A stretch of 64,000 nt of DNA from Candidatus Brocadia sinica JPN1 (GTDB lineage: Bacteria > Planctomycetota > Brocadiia > Brocadiales > Brocadiaceae): positions 3,221,052 through 3,285,051 of the forward strand of contig NZ_BAFN01000001.1 of the NCBI RefSeq assembly GCF_000949635.1. The letters run 5' to 3'. The position numbers and the translations under genes are program-made. This document shows, piece by piece, positions 54,474 to 63,914 of the stretch. Numbering within the stretch: position 1 is the stretch's first letter; every line of letters starts with the position of its first letter. Under the pieces are notes generated by a model. That model saw only the letters and a list, made by a program, of their open reading frames with translations. It searched no databases and was not told the origin of the DNA.

Positions 54474-56921
54474 ATGCAAGGCAAACAGAACAAGGGTGAG
54501 TGGCCTTACTATGCACGTAAGATTGTTCAATACCTCTCCTTTTCCATTTTTCTTTATCTACTCCTCTTTTTAGACCCCCTTACAGAAAGAGACCTTTCGG
54601 CCAATATATTTCTCCGGATGAGTCCCCTTTCTGCCATCGGGGCTATGATGGCCGCAAAGGCATTTATCCTGAAGTATTGGCCTGCCATGGTCGTGCTACT
54701 GCTAACGATTCTTTTTGGGCGTTTCTTTTGTGCATGGATTTGTCCCCTTGGAACAACCATAGATATTACCGACCGCCTCTTTACTGGCTTCAGGAGGAGA
54801 TCTCAGAAGCATATTTATGATGGTCGTAAATTAAAGTACTATCTCCTCGCCTTTCTTCTGATTAGCTTGCTGTTTAGTCAGCAGTATGTTGGATGGTTTG
54901 ATCCATTATCCATTGCGACCAGTGTATACTCCATAAGTATCCACCCCTACATTATAGATCTTATCGACGGCCTTTTTGGCTATTTTAGCGCTGTTCCTCT
55001 TGTCGGGTATCTTTTCGCCTTTATCCATAAATTTATCCAGACCATGCTTTTTGCCCACCATGCGCCTTTTTTCAGGGCACATGGCATTCTTCTCGCTGTA
55101 TTTGTTTTGTTAATCTCTTTTGGGATGATATTTCGACGCTATTGGTGCAGGAATATATGTCCTATGGGGGGCATTCTTGCACTCTTTTCTGACTGGTCAT
55201 TTTTCAGGAGGAACGTTTCATCCTCATGCACAAGCTGCGGTCTCTGTGTTGAGAAGTGCGGAATGGGTGCAATCAGCAGTGATGGACATGGAACGAAGGA
55301 AGGCGAGTGTATCTTGTGTATGACCTGCCAGAAGGTATGTCCGGAAAACAGCATTACCTTTGGCATGAAACAACCTGCAGAGCAAAGATATGCCATAGAT
55401 CTTTCGAAGAGGGCATTTCTCGTTACCGGTTTAACCGGCGGTGTGATGGCTCCTTTACTAAAATTAAACTATACAAAGAGTGTTAACAAGGGAAAGGCTT
55501 CTATCATCCGTCCGCCGGGTGCTGTAGATGAAGAAGAATTTCTTGCGCTCTGTATACGTTGTGGTGAGTGTATGAAGGTTTGTAAGACCAATGGATTACA
55601 CCCCACATTATTGGAGTCTGGTATTGAAGGTTTATGGACTCCAAAACTCATTCCCAGGATCGGCTACTGCGATTATGGTTGTGTGCTCTGCACGCGTGTT
55701 TGTCCGTCAGGCGCAATCAGGCGTTTAGACTTAGAGGAAAAACGAGAAATCGCGCTGGGGAAGGCACGGATAGATCATAACCGGTGTATTCCATGGGTGG
55801 GATACGCACGGCTACCTGAATTGGAAAAAAGATGGCAGGACTTTAATTGTGGAGTATGTGAGGAGGTATGTCCTGTACCGACAAAGGCCATTCATTTTAA
55901 CACCTATGTGGATGCGCAACAACGGGAGATCCGCAGACCCTTTGTACGGGAGGATATTTGTACCGGCTGTGGTTTTTGTGAGAAGGTCTGTCCTGTCCTG
56001 GGCATTTCGGCAATTGTTGTAGAAGGAATACAGCCTCAAACGAAAATAAGGAGTCCGAAGGAAAATTTGATTAGTAATAATTTTCTGTCTGAGGTTATTG
56101 GAGAGTGGAAAAGGGTGTCTGGACCAAATACCTATGAAGGGAAGGAGAAACTTTATGAATATATTGATGGAGGCGCGGAGCCCTATCTATCGTATTCTTT
56201 TATCCGCGTCTCGAATGCCGAGTATCTAAAAGAAGCAGATAAGAAGGTGCTTGTCGATATCTGGGAGTTTGATTCATCAGACGATGCCTTTGGAGTTTTC
56301 ACGAAAGATCGGGCTGGTGCTGATATAAATCTGGGCAATGGGAGCGCTCTGTTTCAAAACTATCTCTGTCTCTGGAGCGGAACGTTCTTTATAAAGATTG
56401 AGCCAAGAGAGGGCGACATTTTGCCTGAGGAAGTTATTTTTATCGGTAAATCCATTGTTGATTTGATGCCTTATAAAAAGGTATCTTTGCCCACGATAAT
56501 GAATTATCTTCCTGGTCAATATCTTCTTCGGGAAAGTCCAAGATTCTTCCATAAAAAAATTATCCTTGATAATATATATATTTCTGACAACTTTATTGAG
56601 GAGAATGTGTTTTGTTTCAGTGAAAAAACTGATGCTGTTGTTGCTGAATATAGACCAAACATCAATTCAGAGCCCCTGAAGCTCATGATTGTACGGTATC
56701 CTGACGGAGATACTGCTAGGCGTGCCTTCGACGGTGTGGTGAAACTATGGAGGTTGTGGGGTGAAAAGGAATTGTCGGAAGGAATGATTCATACCTTTCA
56801 GGACAAAGCGTTACGCTATACATCATGTATGCAAAAAACAAATATTCTTGGCATGACATTCCTTTCTCCAGGTAAGGACGATGCAGAAACTCTGCTTAAA
56901 CTTATAGCAGAAAAATTATAA
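54474..56921 (+). CDS. NapH/NapG-like polyferredoxin fused to a DUF6599-like domain
   Basis: An 815-residue membrane iron-sulfur protein. The N-terminal NapH-like part has about five helices with the paired motifs FFCAWICPLGTT and YWCRNICPMGG, then CTSCGLCVEKCG and CILCMTCQKVCP clusters. A hydrophobic SKRAFLVTGLTGGVMAPLL link leads into a NapG-like ferredoxin block with CIRCGECMKVC, CDYGCVLCTRVCP, CGVCEEVCP and CTGCGFCEKVCP. From about residue 540 a DUF6599-like domain follows (YEYIDGGAEPYLSYSFIRV, DSSDDAFGVF). It likely moves electrons between quinone and periplasmic or cytoplasmic partners. The partners are not encoded nearby. Confidence 0.87.
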   Translation: MQGKQNKGEWPYYARKIVQYLSFSIFLYLLLFLDPLTERDLSANIFLRMSPLSAIGAMMAAKAFILKYWPAMVVLLLTILFGRFFCAWICPLGTTIDITDRLFTGFRRRSQKHIYDGRKLKYYLLAFLLISLLFSQQYVGWFDPLSIATSVYSISIHPYIIDLIDGLFGYFSAVPLVGYLFAFIHKFIQTMLFAHHAPFFRAHGILLAVFVLLISFGMIFRRYWCRNICPMGGILALFSDWSFFRRNVSSSCTSCGLCVEKCGMGAISSDGHGTKEGECILCMTCQKVCPENSITFGMKQPAEQRYAIDLSKRAFLVTGLTGGVMAPLLKLNYTKSVNKGKASIIRPPGAVDEEEFLALCIRCGECMKVCKTNGLHPTLLESGIEGLWTPKLIPRIGYCDYGCVLCTRVCPSGAIRRLDLEEKREIALGKARIDHNRCIPWVGYARLPELEKRWQDFNCGVCEEVCPVPTKAIHFNTYVDAQQREIRRPFVREDICTGCGFCEKVCPVLGISAIVVEGIQPQTKIRSPKENLISNNFLSEVIGEWKRVSGPNTYEGKEKLYEYIDGGAEPYLSYSFIRVSNAEYLKEADKKVLVDIWEFDSSDDAFGVFTKDRAGADINLGNGSALFQNYLCLWSGTFFIKIEPREGDILPEEVIFIGKSIVDLMPYKKVSLPTIMNYLPGQYLLRESPRFFHKKIILDNIYISDNFIEENVFCFSEKTDAVVAEYRPNINSEPLKLMIVRYPDGDTARRAFDGVVKLWRLWGEKELSEGMIHTFQDKALRYTSCMQKTNILGMTFLSPGKDDAETLLKLIAEKL

Positions 56922-57053
56922 TGAACTCTGCGAATAAAGATAGTGTTCATTAATGATAGGTAACTTCGAGCCAGAATGGGTATGGCGAAGAGAAATTTCA
57001 ATCGGTTGCCATAATAATTGTAAAGTTACGGAAAGATTTGATAAATTTTTTTG

Positions 57054-57083
57054 TTGCAAAGAATAGTGAAGCTTTGCTATATT
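57054..57083 (+). promoter_or_regulatory. Candidate promoter for rpsO
   Basis: TTGCAA and TATATT separated by 18 bases, about 105 bases before the rpsO start. The remaining leader could host S15 autoregulation, but no specific fold was identified. Confidence 0.4.
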
Positions 57084-57190
57084 TATTAGCTGATAAAAAA
57101 TGAGAATGTTAACTATAGATAAAGATAGTTGCGCATGTGTAATTAGTCAGTGTCTTTTTGAATGGCCTATTTTTGTAAGGGATTGGTGTA

Positions 57191-57457
57191 ATGATAAGTA
57201 AAGAGGTAAAACAGAAGATTATTCAAGATATCAGAGTTCATGAAAATGATACGGGGTCTCCGGAGGTACAAGTGGCATTACTTACAGAGCGAATCAATCA
57301 TTTAAGTGACCACTTAAAGGAACACAAAAAAGACCATACTTCCCGCAGGGGACTGTTTCAAATGGTTGGGCATAGGTCTGCATTACTGAAATATTTATCA
57401 AACAATGATAACGAAAGATATAAGAATCTCATCAGTAAACTTGGCATAAGGAAGTAA
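57191..57457 (+). CDS. rpsO: 30S ribosomal protein S15
   Basis: An 88-residue primary 16S rRNA-binding protein. Key motifs: [40 protein letters not shown] and RSALLKYL. Length is exact for the family. It is followed by pnp, the classical rpsO-pnp order. Confidence 0.98.
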   Translation: MISKEVKQKIIQDIRVHENDTGSPEVQVALLTERINHLSDHLKEHKKDHTSRRGLFQMVGHRSALLKYLSNNDNERYKNLISKLGIRK

Positions 57458-57574
57458 AACAAAATTTTAGGAGGAATCTATAGACCTATCAAAAATGTAT
57501 AAAAATTTCAAAATGTTCATATCTTTTGCTGGTCAAAAACGAGATATGAGAAACAAACGAGCATGAGGTGTTAA

Positions 57575-59689
57575 ATGGCATATTGTAAAGTAGAAAAGTT
57601 GATCGGCAAAAGAATACTCAGTATTGAAACGGGTAAAATTGCAAAGCAGGCCGATGGTGCAGCGTTAGTCAGGTATGGAGATACAATGGTTTTGGCTACC
57701 GCAGTATCAGCGCCGGAAGAAAAGGAAGAAGCCGATTTTTTCCCTCTTACGGTTGATTATAGAGAAAAGACGTATGCGGCCGGTAAGTTCCCAGGTGGTT
57801 TCTTTAAAAGAGAAGGCAGGCCTACCTTAAAGGAAATATTAACCATGCGGTTAATAGATCGTCCTCTCAGACCCCTCTTTCCTGAAACATATCTTCGAGA
57901 AGTTCAGATCATGTCAATGGTTCTTTCGGCAGATAGGGAAAATGATCCCGATATTTTTGCCATGATAGGCGCTTCCACAGCTTTATCTTTGTCGAGCATT
58001 CCTTTCTGCGGACCTACAGGTTCTGTAAGAGTTGGTCAGATCGATGGAGAATTTGTTATCAACCCCACCCATTCTGAACTCGTTATGAGTAATATAGATC
58101 TTGTCGTCTCAGGAACAGAAGAAGCTGTTACGATGGTTGAGTCATCCAGCAAGGAGGTTCCGGAAGAGCGGATGGTGGATGCTATCATGTTTGGGCACGC
58201 CTTTATCAAAGAAATCATTCAACTCCAAAAAGAATTGTTGGCTAAGTGCGGAAAAGAAAAACAATCAATTCCTCCTTTAAAATTAGATAAGGTTCTTTTG
58301 GAAGAAATTAAAGAAAAATACTACTCCCAAATATTAGAAAAGAATCAGACGCCAGGGAAGGAAGCAAGAAAACTGGCCTTAAACGAAATACTTAGTCAGA
58401 TTATCAGTGAATATTGTACAGACAAAGAAGGTGCTCCTGCAAAAAAAACGATCAAGGCGATCTTTGAAAGGATTGAAACAATTGTAGTTCGTGATCAAGT
58501 GGTACAAGAGGGCAGGAGACCTGATGGGCGAGGATTAAAAGATATCAGGGCTATTTCCTGCGAAGTGGGAATATTGCCAAGAACCCATGGTTCGGCTTTA
58601 TTTACCAGGGGTGAAACGCAGGCTATTGTGGTAACAACTCTGGGAACTACCATGGATGAACAAAAAGTAGATACCCTTGAGGAAGAATACTCAAAGAAAT
58701 TTATGCTGGACTATAACTTTCCGCCTTTCTGTGTTGGTGAGGTGAAACCTTTGCGTGGGCCTGGCAGGCGGGAGATCGGGCATGGAGCTTTGGCAGAACG
58801 GGCACTGGAGGCAGTAATCCCACCCTCAGATAAGTTTCCCTATACCATTCGGGTGGTATCTGATATTACGGAATCCAACGGGTCATCCTCGATGGCCACG
58901 GTTTGTGGTGGAACCCTTTCCATGATGGATGCCGGTATACCTATAACTGCATCAGTTGCTGGTATTGCTATGGGTTTAGTGAAAGAAGGGGAACATGTGT
59001 GCATCCTGTCGGATATCTTAGGGACAGAAGACCACCTGGGGGATATGGATTTTAAAGTTGCAGGGACATCAAAGGGTGTTACCGCACTGCAAATGGACAT
59101 CAAAATTGCCGGGATTACAGAGAAAATTATGCGCGATGCCTTAGCGCAAGCTAAAGAAGGCAGGTTTCATATACTTCAGGAACTTGCAAAAGTTATCGAA
59201 AAACCAAAAACAGAAATTTCTGTATACGCGCCAAAATTGGTTCACATTAAGATTAACCCTGAAAAGATTGGTATGGTTATTGGCCCCGGAGGTAAAAATA
59301 TTAAAAAAATACAGGAAGAGACTGGCGCAAAGATAGAGATTCAAGATGATGGTACTGTTATTATTTCTTCTATACTTGCCGAATCAGCACAGAAGGCTAG
59401 AGAATGGATTGAGCGTATGACAGAAGAAGTCCTGGTAGGTAAAATCTACAAGGGAAAAGTTCTTTCTATAAAAGAATATGGAGCTTTTGTGGAAATTATT
59501 CCTGGGCATGATGGCTTAGTGCACATTTCTGAGTTATCTGATGGTTATGTTGAAAAAGTGGAAGATGTTGTGCAGATAGGCCAGGAGATTATGATTAAAG
59601 TAATCGGAATAGATGATCAAAAAAGGGTTAAGTTGAGCAGAAAAGCCGCCCTTAAGGAAAAAGGACAACCCCAACCTTCGGGCGTGTAA
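57575..59689 (+). CDS. pnp: Polyribonucleotide nucleotidyltransferase
   Basis: A 704-residue 3'-5' phosphorolytic exoribonuclease. Two RNase PH domains are marked by RPLRPLFPETYLREVQIM, RTHGSALFTRGETQAI and SDITESNGSSSMATVCGGTL. A KH domain (MVIGPGGKNIKKIQEETGAK) and an S1 domain (GKIYKGKVLSIKEYGAFVEI) close the protein. Full length. Confidence 0.98.
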   Translation: MAYCKVEKLIGKRILSIETGKIAKQADGAALVRYGDTMVLATAVSAPEEKEEADFFPLTVDYREKTYAAGKFPGGFFKREGRPTLKEILTMRLIDRPLRPLFPETYLREVQIMSMVLSADRENDPDIFAMIGASTALSLSSIPFCGPTGSVRVGQIDGEFVINPTHSELVMSNIDLVVSGTEEAVTMVESSSKEVPEERMVDAIMFGHAFIKEIIQLQKELLAKCGKEKQSIPPLKLDKVLLEEIKEKYYSQILEKNQTPGKEARKLALNEILSQIISEYCTDKEGAPAKKTIKAIFERIETIVVRDQVVQEGRRPDGRGLKDIRAISCEVGILPRTHGSALFTRGETQAIVVTTLGTTMDEQKVDTLEEEYSKKFMLDYNFPPFCVGEVKPLRGPGRREIGHGALAERALEAVIPPSDKFPYTIRVVSDITESNGSSSMATVCGGTLSMMDAGIPITASVAGIAMGLVKEGEHVCILSDILGTEDHLGDMDFKVAGTSKGVTALQMDIKIAGITEKIMRDALAQAKEGRFHILQELAKVIEKPKTEISVYAPKLVHIKINPEKIGMVIGPGGKNIKKIQEETGAKIEIQDDGTVIISSILAESAQKAREWIERMTEEVLVGKIYKGKVLSIKEYGAFVEIIPGHDGLVHISELSDGYVEKVEDVVQIGQEIMIKVIGIDDQKRVKLSRKAALKEKGQPQPSGV

Positions 59690-59919
59690 AGGACTGAAAC
59701 TTTACAGAACTGTGGAAAACCTTATTTCGTTGATTTGAGATGTAATTTGAAAATATTTATAAAAAGGAGGGGTTGAAGGGAAAAATTATAAAACTTTTGT
59801 CACTTATCTTTCGGTTCTTTTGAGGGAGGATAAAGAAGGCATAAAGGATAAAAAACAAGTTCGGTATTCATGTTTTAACTGTTTTAAGTTGTATTTATTC
59901 ACATAGGAGAGCAATATAT

Positions 59920-60126
59920 ATGGCAATAGGTAAAGTGAAGTGGTTTGATGCGAAAAAAGGGTTTGGTTTTATTGAACAAGAAGGTGGGGGGGATGTTTTT
60001 GTTCACTATTCAAATATCACAAGTGAAGGATTTAAAACGCTGGAAGATGGAGAAAAGGTGGAGTTTGATATCGTTGAAGGGGCAAAAGGCTTACAAGCTC
60101 AGAAAGTAACTCGCGTCAATTCCTAA
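59920..60126 (+). CDS. Cold-shock protein (CspA family)
   Basis: A 68-residue OB-fold RNA chaperone: [18 protein letters not shown] (RNP1), DVFVHYSNI (RNP2) and [21 protein letters not shown] 230-base non-coding leader precedes it, as is common for csp genes, and an intrinsic terminator follows. Confidence 0.97.
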   Translation: MAIGKVKWFDAKKGFGFIEQEGGGDVFVHYSNITSEGFKTLEDGEKVEFDIVEGAKGLQAQKVTRVNS

Positions 60127-60148
60127 AACATATATAAAAACATCATTG

Positions 60149-60194
60149 AGCCAGGGAGAAAGTGAACTAAACCGTCTTCCTGGCTTATTTTTTT
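60149..60194 (+). terminator. Intrinsic terminator after the cold-shock gene
   Basis: AGCCAGG (60149-60155) pairs with CCTGGCT (60179-60185), followed by TATTTTTTTT. The first possible start of the next gene overlaps the T-run. Confidence 0.8.
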
Positions 60195-61011
60195 GGTCAA
60201 GAGAATTGTGATTCAGTATTTGGTTGGTGCGATAACAACGGTTATCGTCCTTGTTCCAATGGTTTTTTTCTCAATACGAAGGGCTATAGATAAGACGAGA
60301 GAATTAGAGAAAAGAGCGATGCTCTCTGAAAGGTTAGCTTTTGTCGGGACACTGGCAGGAGGGCTTGCCCATGAAATTAAAAATCCGTTAAGCACACTCA
60401 ATATCAATCTCCAGCTCCTGATGGAGGATGTTCAGAGTATGACAGGAGAAAACAGTAAAAAGGTGCATGTAAAGATAGAGGCATTGCAAAAAGAAGTACA
60501 ACGGCTGGATGAGATATTAAATGACTTTCTCAGATTTGCCAGGGGACAAAAGCTGGAGCTGGAAGACCGCAATATCAACGAGGTTGTAGATGAGGTAGTT
60601 GATTTTGTTACGCCAGAAATAAAACAGAAGAATATTGTAATACTAAAAAGTTATGATGCCCATCTTCCTCCCTGTCGTATAGACAGTAACCTCATAAAAC
60701 AGGCGATTTTGAATGTTATCATCAATGCAGAGCAGGCAATGCAGAATGGCGGGGAACTCATGATTCGCACATCCGGAAATAAAAAATATATACAAATAGA
60801 TATAACAGACACTGGGGCAGGTATTCCAAAAGGTATTATCGATAAGATATTTCAAGTCTATTTTTCTACTAAAAAGACGGGTACCGGTCTCGGACTCCCG
60901 ACAACAAAACGGATTGTCGAGGAACATAAAGGGATCATTGCTGTTCAGAGCGAAGAGGGTAAAGGTACTAATTTCTCTATAAAATTACCTTTAAATTTAA
61001 ATATTTATTAA
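60193..61011 (+). CDS. NtrB-type sensor histidine kinase
   Basis: A 272-residue kinase. One N-terminal membrane helix (about residues 10-27) is followed by the dimerisation box AFVGTLAGGLAHEIKNPLST (phospho-His), the N box IKQAILNVIINAEQAMQNG, DTGAGIPKGIIDKIF (G1) and TGTGLGLPTTKRIVEEHKG (G2). There is no sensor domain beyond the helix. The 60193 start is a TTG within the terminator T-run of the previous gene; a GTG at 60208 is equally possible. It pairs with the next gene. Confidence 0.93.
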   Translation: MVKRIVIQYLVGAITTVIVLVPMVFFSIRRAIDKTRELEKRAMLSERLAFVGTLAGGLAHEIKNPLSTLNINLQLLMEDVQSMTGENSKKVHVKIEALQKEVQRLDEILNDFLRFARGQKLELEDRNINEVVDEVVDFVTPEIKQKNIVILKSYDAHLPPCRIDSNLIKQAILNVIINAEQAMQNGGELMIRTSGNKKYIQIDITDTGAGIPKGIIDKIFQVYFSTKKTGTGLGLPTTKRIVEEHKGIIAVQSEEGKGTNFSIKLPLNLNIY

Positions 61012-61014
61012 AAT

Positions 61015-62373
61015 ATGACAAACCATACCGTTATTCTGGTTATTGACGATAAGGAAGAACATGCAATCGCAACAGCAGAGGCATTACAGAAGGTGGGATA
61101 TAAGTGTCTTGTTGCTACCAGTGGAAGAGAGGGATTAAAGGCCATAGAAACAGGCGGGGTGGATATTGTTGTAACTGATTTAGTTATGCATGGCATCGAT
61201 GGACTGCAAATACTCAAAACAACAAAGGAAAGATTGCCTGAAGCCGAGGTCATTTTAATCACAGGGTATGGTACGGTTGAAACGGCGGTAGATGCCATGC
61301 AGAAGGGAGCTGCCACGTACCTTTTGAAACCTATTAATATTAATCATTTGCGTGCAGAAGTGGGTAAACTCGTTGAGAAACAAGGGCTTGTAAGAAGCAA
61401 CAGGGAACTTCATAAACAACTTGACGAGAGGTTCGGACTCTCTGGTATTATTGGCAATAGCCCAAAGATGCAAAAGGTATTAAACATCGTCAAACAAATC
61501 TCCGCTACCACTGCTACGGTACTGATAACCGGCGAAAGCGGTACCGGTAAAGAACTTATTGCGAAAACCATTCATAACAACAGCTCCCGGAAGAATCATC
61601 CAATGGTTGTTTTAAATTCTGCCGCCATTCCGGAAAATCTTCTTGAAAGCGAACTCTTCGGGCACGAAAAAGGCGCTTTTACAGGAGCCCTGTACCAACG
61701 GAAAGGAAAATTCGAATGTGCTCATCAAAGCACGTTATTTTTAGATGAAATTGGCGATATGCCACTCTCTACACAGGTTAAATTGTTACGGGTAATCGAA
61801 GACGGTGTGATTACCCGTATTGGTAGCAATGAATCAATCGGGGTTGATGTTCGTTTGATTGCTGCTACGAATCAAGACCTGGAAAAACTTATCAAGGAAG
61901 GGAAATTTAGGGAAGACCTGTACTTCAGACTGAATGTCGTTTCTATCAAATTACCACCCCTTCGGGAGAGGCTTGAGGATACCACCTTGCTCATTGATGC
62001 ATTTCTCCGGGATTATTCACAGATGCACAATAAAAAAATCTTGTATCTCTCACCCGAGGCAAGAAAGATTTTGTATAAATATTCCTGGCCAGGAAATGTA
62101 CGGGAACTAAAAAATTGCATCGAAAGTATGGTAGTGGTAAGCACGAAAGATATTCTGGGCGTTGAAGACATACCAGACCACATACTCCAGCGAAGTAATG
62201 AAGTATCTCATTCTCCAACTTTAGTGGCGGGAATGACTGTGGAAGAGGCAGAAAGGGAGCTTATCAAAAATACCCTTGTTACGGTTGGCGGGAATAGGGA
62301 GGAAGCGGCAAAGTTACTTGGTATTGGTGAACGCACCCTCTACCGAAAACTAGACCGGTATGGGCTCAAATAA
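61015..62373 (+). CDS. NtrC-family sigma-54 response regulator
   Basis: A 452-residue regulator. The receiver domain has IDDKEEHAIATAEA, the phospho-Asp in IVVTDLVMHGIDGLQ and the Lys in YLLKPININ. The AAA+ domain has GESGTGKELIAKTIH, GAFTGA (sigma-54 contact), FLDEIGDMPLSTQVKLLRVI and the Arg finger region. A Fis-type helix-turn-helix ends it (NREEAAKLLGIGERTLYRKL). It starts three bases after the kinase gene. Targets need sigma-54 promoters, none of which was located here. Confidence 0.96.
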   Translation: MTNHTVILVIDDKEEHAIATAEALQKVGYKCLVATSGREGLKAIETGGVDIVVTDLVMHGIDGLQILKTTKERLPEAEVILITGYGTVETAVDAMQKGAATYLLKPININHLRAEVGKLVEKQGLVRSNRELHKQLDERFGLSGIIGNSPKMQKVLNIVKQISATTATVLITGESGTGKELIAKTIHNNSSRKNHPMVVLNSAAIPENLLESELFGHEKGAFTGALYQRKGKFECAHQSTLFLDEIGDMPLSTQVKLLRVIEDGVITRIGSNESIGVDVRLIAATNQDLEKLIKEGKFREDLYFRLNVVSIKLPPLRERLEDTTLLIDAFLRDYSQMHNKKILYLSPEARKILYKYSWPGNVRELKNCIESMVVVSTKDILGVEDIPDHILQRSNEVSHSPTLVAGMTVEEAERELIKNTLVTVGGNREEAAKLLGIGERTLYRKLDRYGLK

Positions 62374-62436
62374 AAGTTTGTGCTGCATGTGATGTTGCCA
62401 TTTAGCATTATAAAAATATTCTAGACTTTTATTACT

Positions 62437-62814
62437 ATGTTAGAAATTAAACTCTGCGCCAATTGCAAAAGAAGTCTATCGAAGAATGATATAGACTCCG
62501 GACATGCATTATATCAGGAAGATGGAAAGCTTTTTTGCAGAGAATGCTTAACCATAAAAACTAGGAAAGAAAAGGGGTACGAGGAAAAAGATTTTGTTCT
62601 GGAGGCTCTGTTAAACGAGGTAAAAAACATAAACCGTACTTTAACCTATGAACCTGCTTCATGGTTAACTATTTTGGCAGCTGTTATTCAGTGTTTTGTT
62701 TTCGGCTCACTCGTTTTTGCTTACCTTAATCGCAATAGCGATGTTCATGCGTATCTATTACTCGCTTTAGTTTTTCAGGTAATGGCGTTAACTTTTTTTG
62801 TAATAAAAAAATAG
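62437..62814 (+). CDS. Zinc-ribbon protein with two membrane helices
   Basis: A 125-residue protein. An N-terminal CANC / CREC pair (residues 7-10 and about 34-37) looks like a zinc ribbon, then a charged linker, then two helices (LTILAAVIQCFVFGSLVFAY and LLLALVFQVMALTFFVI). The function is not recognised. Confidence 0.72.
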   Translation: MLEIKLCANCKRSLSKNDIDSGHALYQEDGKLFCRECLTIKTRKEKGYEEKDFVLEALLNEVKNINRTLTYEPASWLTILAAVIQCFVFGSLVFAYLNRNSDVHAYLLLALVFQVMALTFFVIKK

Positions 62815-62837
62815 ACAGAAAAGCAAGCAAAAATAGC

Positions 62838-62865
62838 TTGACAATAATTATCTTGTAATTATAAT
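62838..62865 (+). promoter_or_regulatory. Consensus promoter overlapped by a Fur-family-like operator
   Basis: TTGACA (62838-62843), 16 bases, TATAAT (62860-62865): both hexamers are perfect. TGACAATAATTATCT at 62839-62853 matches the 7-1-7 Fur-type palindrome TGATAAT-N-ATTATCA at 12 of 14 positions. It covers the -35 box of the peroxiredoxin gene. Confidence 0.65.
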
Positions 62866-62918
62866 GAGCATTGATATTTATTTAACAATCATTACATTTT
62901 GAATGAAAGGAGTGTGGC

Positions 62919-63440
62919 ATGAGTGTAAAAGTAGGACAAACAGCGCCAGATTTTACTATGCAAGGTCTTGTAGATGAAAAGTTTCAGGATATAAGTTTAG
63001 AGGATTATAGAGGCAAATGGGTTGTTCTTTTCTTCTATCCGCTGGATTTTACGTTTATCTGCCCTACAGAAATCACCGAATTTTCCAAGCGAGATAGTGA
63101 ATTCAAGGCGCTGAATGCACAAGTAATTGGGGTAAGTGTTGACAGTGTATTTTCGCACAAGGCATGGTTAAAGGAACTTGGAAAGATTAATTTTCCCTGG
63201 CTCAGTGATATGACAAAAGAGGTTTCGAGAAAGTATGGTGTTCTCATCGAAGAGAAGGGGATTGCCTTGAGAGGCACCTTCATTATTGACACGGAAGGAA
63301 AAGTAAAATACCAATTAGTTCACGATTTAGGCGTTGGTCGAAGTATTGAAGAGGTTCTCAGGGTTTTAAAGGCATTACAGACAGGGGAGCTTTGCCCCGT
63401 TGAATGGAAGCCTGGCAAAAAGACCTTAGGCAAGGCATAA
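62919..63440 (+). CDS. Peroxiredoxin (AhpC/Prx1 type)
   Basis: A 173-residue thiol peroxidase. The peroxidatic Cys is in DFTFICPTEITEFSKRD, with the conserved Thr and Pro. VIGVSVDSVFSHKAWLKEL and the C-terminal resolving Cys in GELCPVEWKPGKK make it a typical 2-Cys enzyme. AAAGGAG precedes the start. The promoter carries a Fur/PerR-like box, fitting peroxide or iron control. Confidence 0.95.
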   Translation: MSVKVGQTAPDFTMQGLVDEKFQDISLEDYRGKWVVLFFYPLDFTFICPTEITEFSKRDSEFKALNAQVIGVSVDSVFSHKAWLKELGKINFPWLSDMTKEVSRKYGVLIEEKGIALRGTFIIDTEGKVKYQLVHDLGVGRSIEEVLRVLKALQTGELCPVEWKPGKKTLGKA

Positions 63441-63914
63441 TGCTATAATTGTTATCCAGGTTCTAACAGTAACCACAGACCCAAGAATTCCCGCAAGTTT
63501 TTCATGAAGTCTGCGGTGCAATGTTTTTATGGTTTGAGAACTGCTTCTTTAGAGGTACTTTATCATCTAACTAAATAATTGCTAAAAAAGAGTAGAAGTG
63601 ACTTACTCTGGAGCTAGTGCTTAATTGCATAAGTTTTCGATAATACCTTTGTGCTGGAAGGCCTATATTCATCGTAAACGTCTTAAATAAGTTGACACAG
63701 AGGGTGTCAGTGCGAGTGATAGTGAAGCATCTTTCTCGTTTTTATTTTTTATCCCGCTTGTCTGGTCGCGCAAATTCCGTTGTAGCGCTCTTACAGAGCG
63801 CCACGGGACTGGTACTTGCATCGCCGTAAATCTTCCGTCTTTTCCCACTTCTTCTAGAGACGGTGTCGTAATTACAAAAGAAAGGAGGAAGGTATTCTTT
63901 TCTCTTATCCAAGA
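63441..63914. other. Non-coding tail with decayed mobile DNA
   Basis: No gene is supported. Part of the minus strand is an open frame continuing from an IS1182-like N-terminus, but its sequence is not transposase-like beyond the first 25 codons. It probably represents degraded insertion sequence. Confidence 0.4.
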
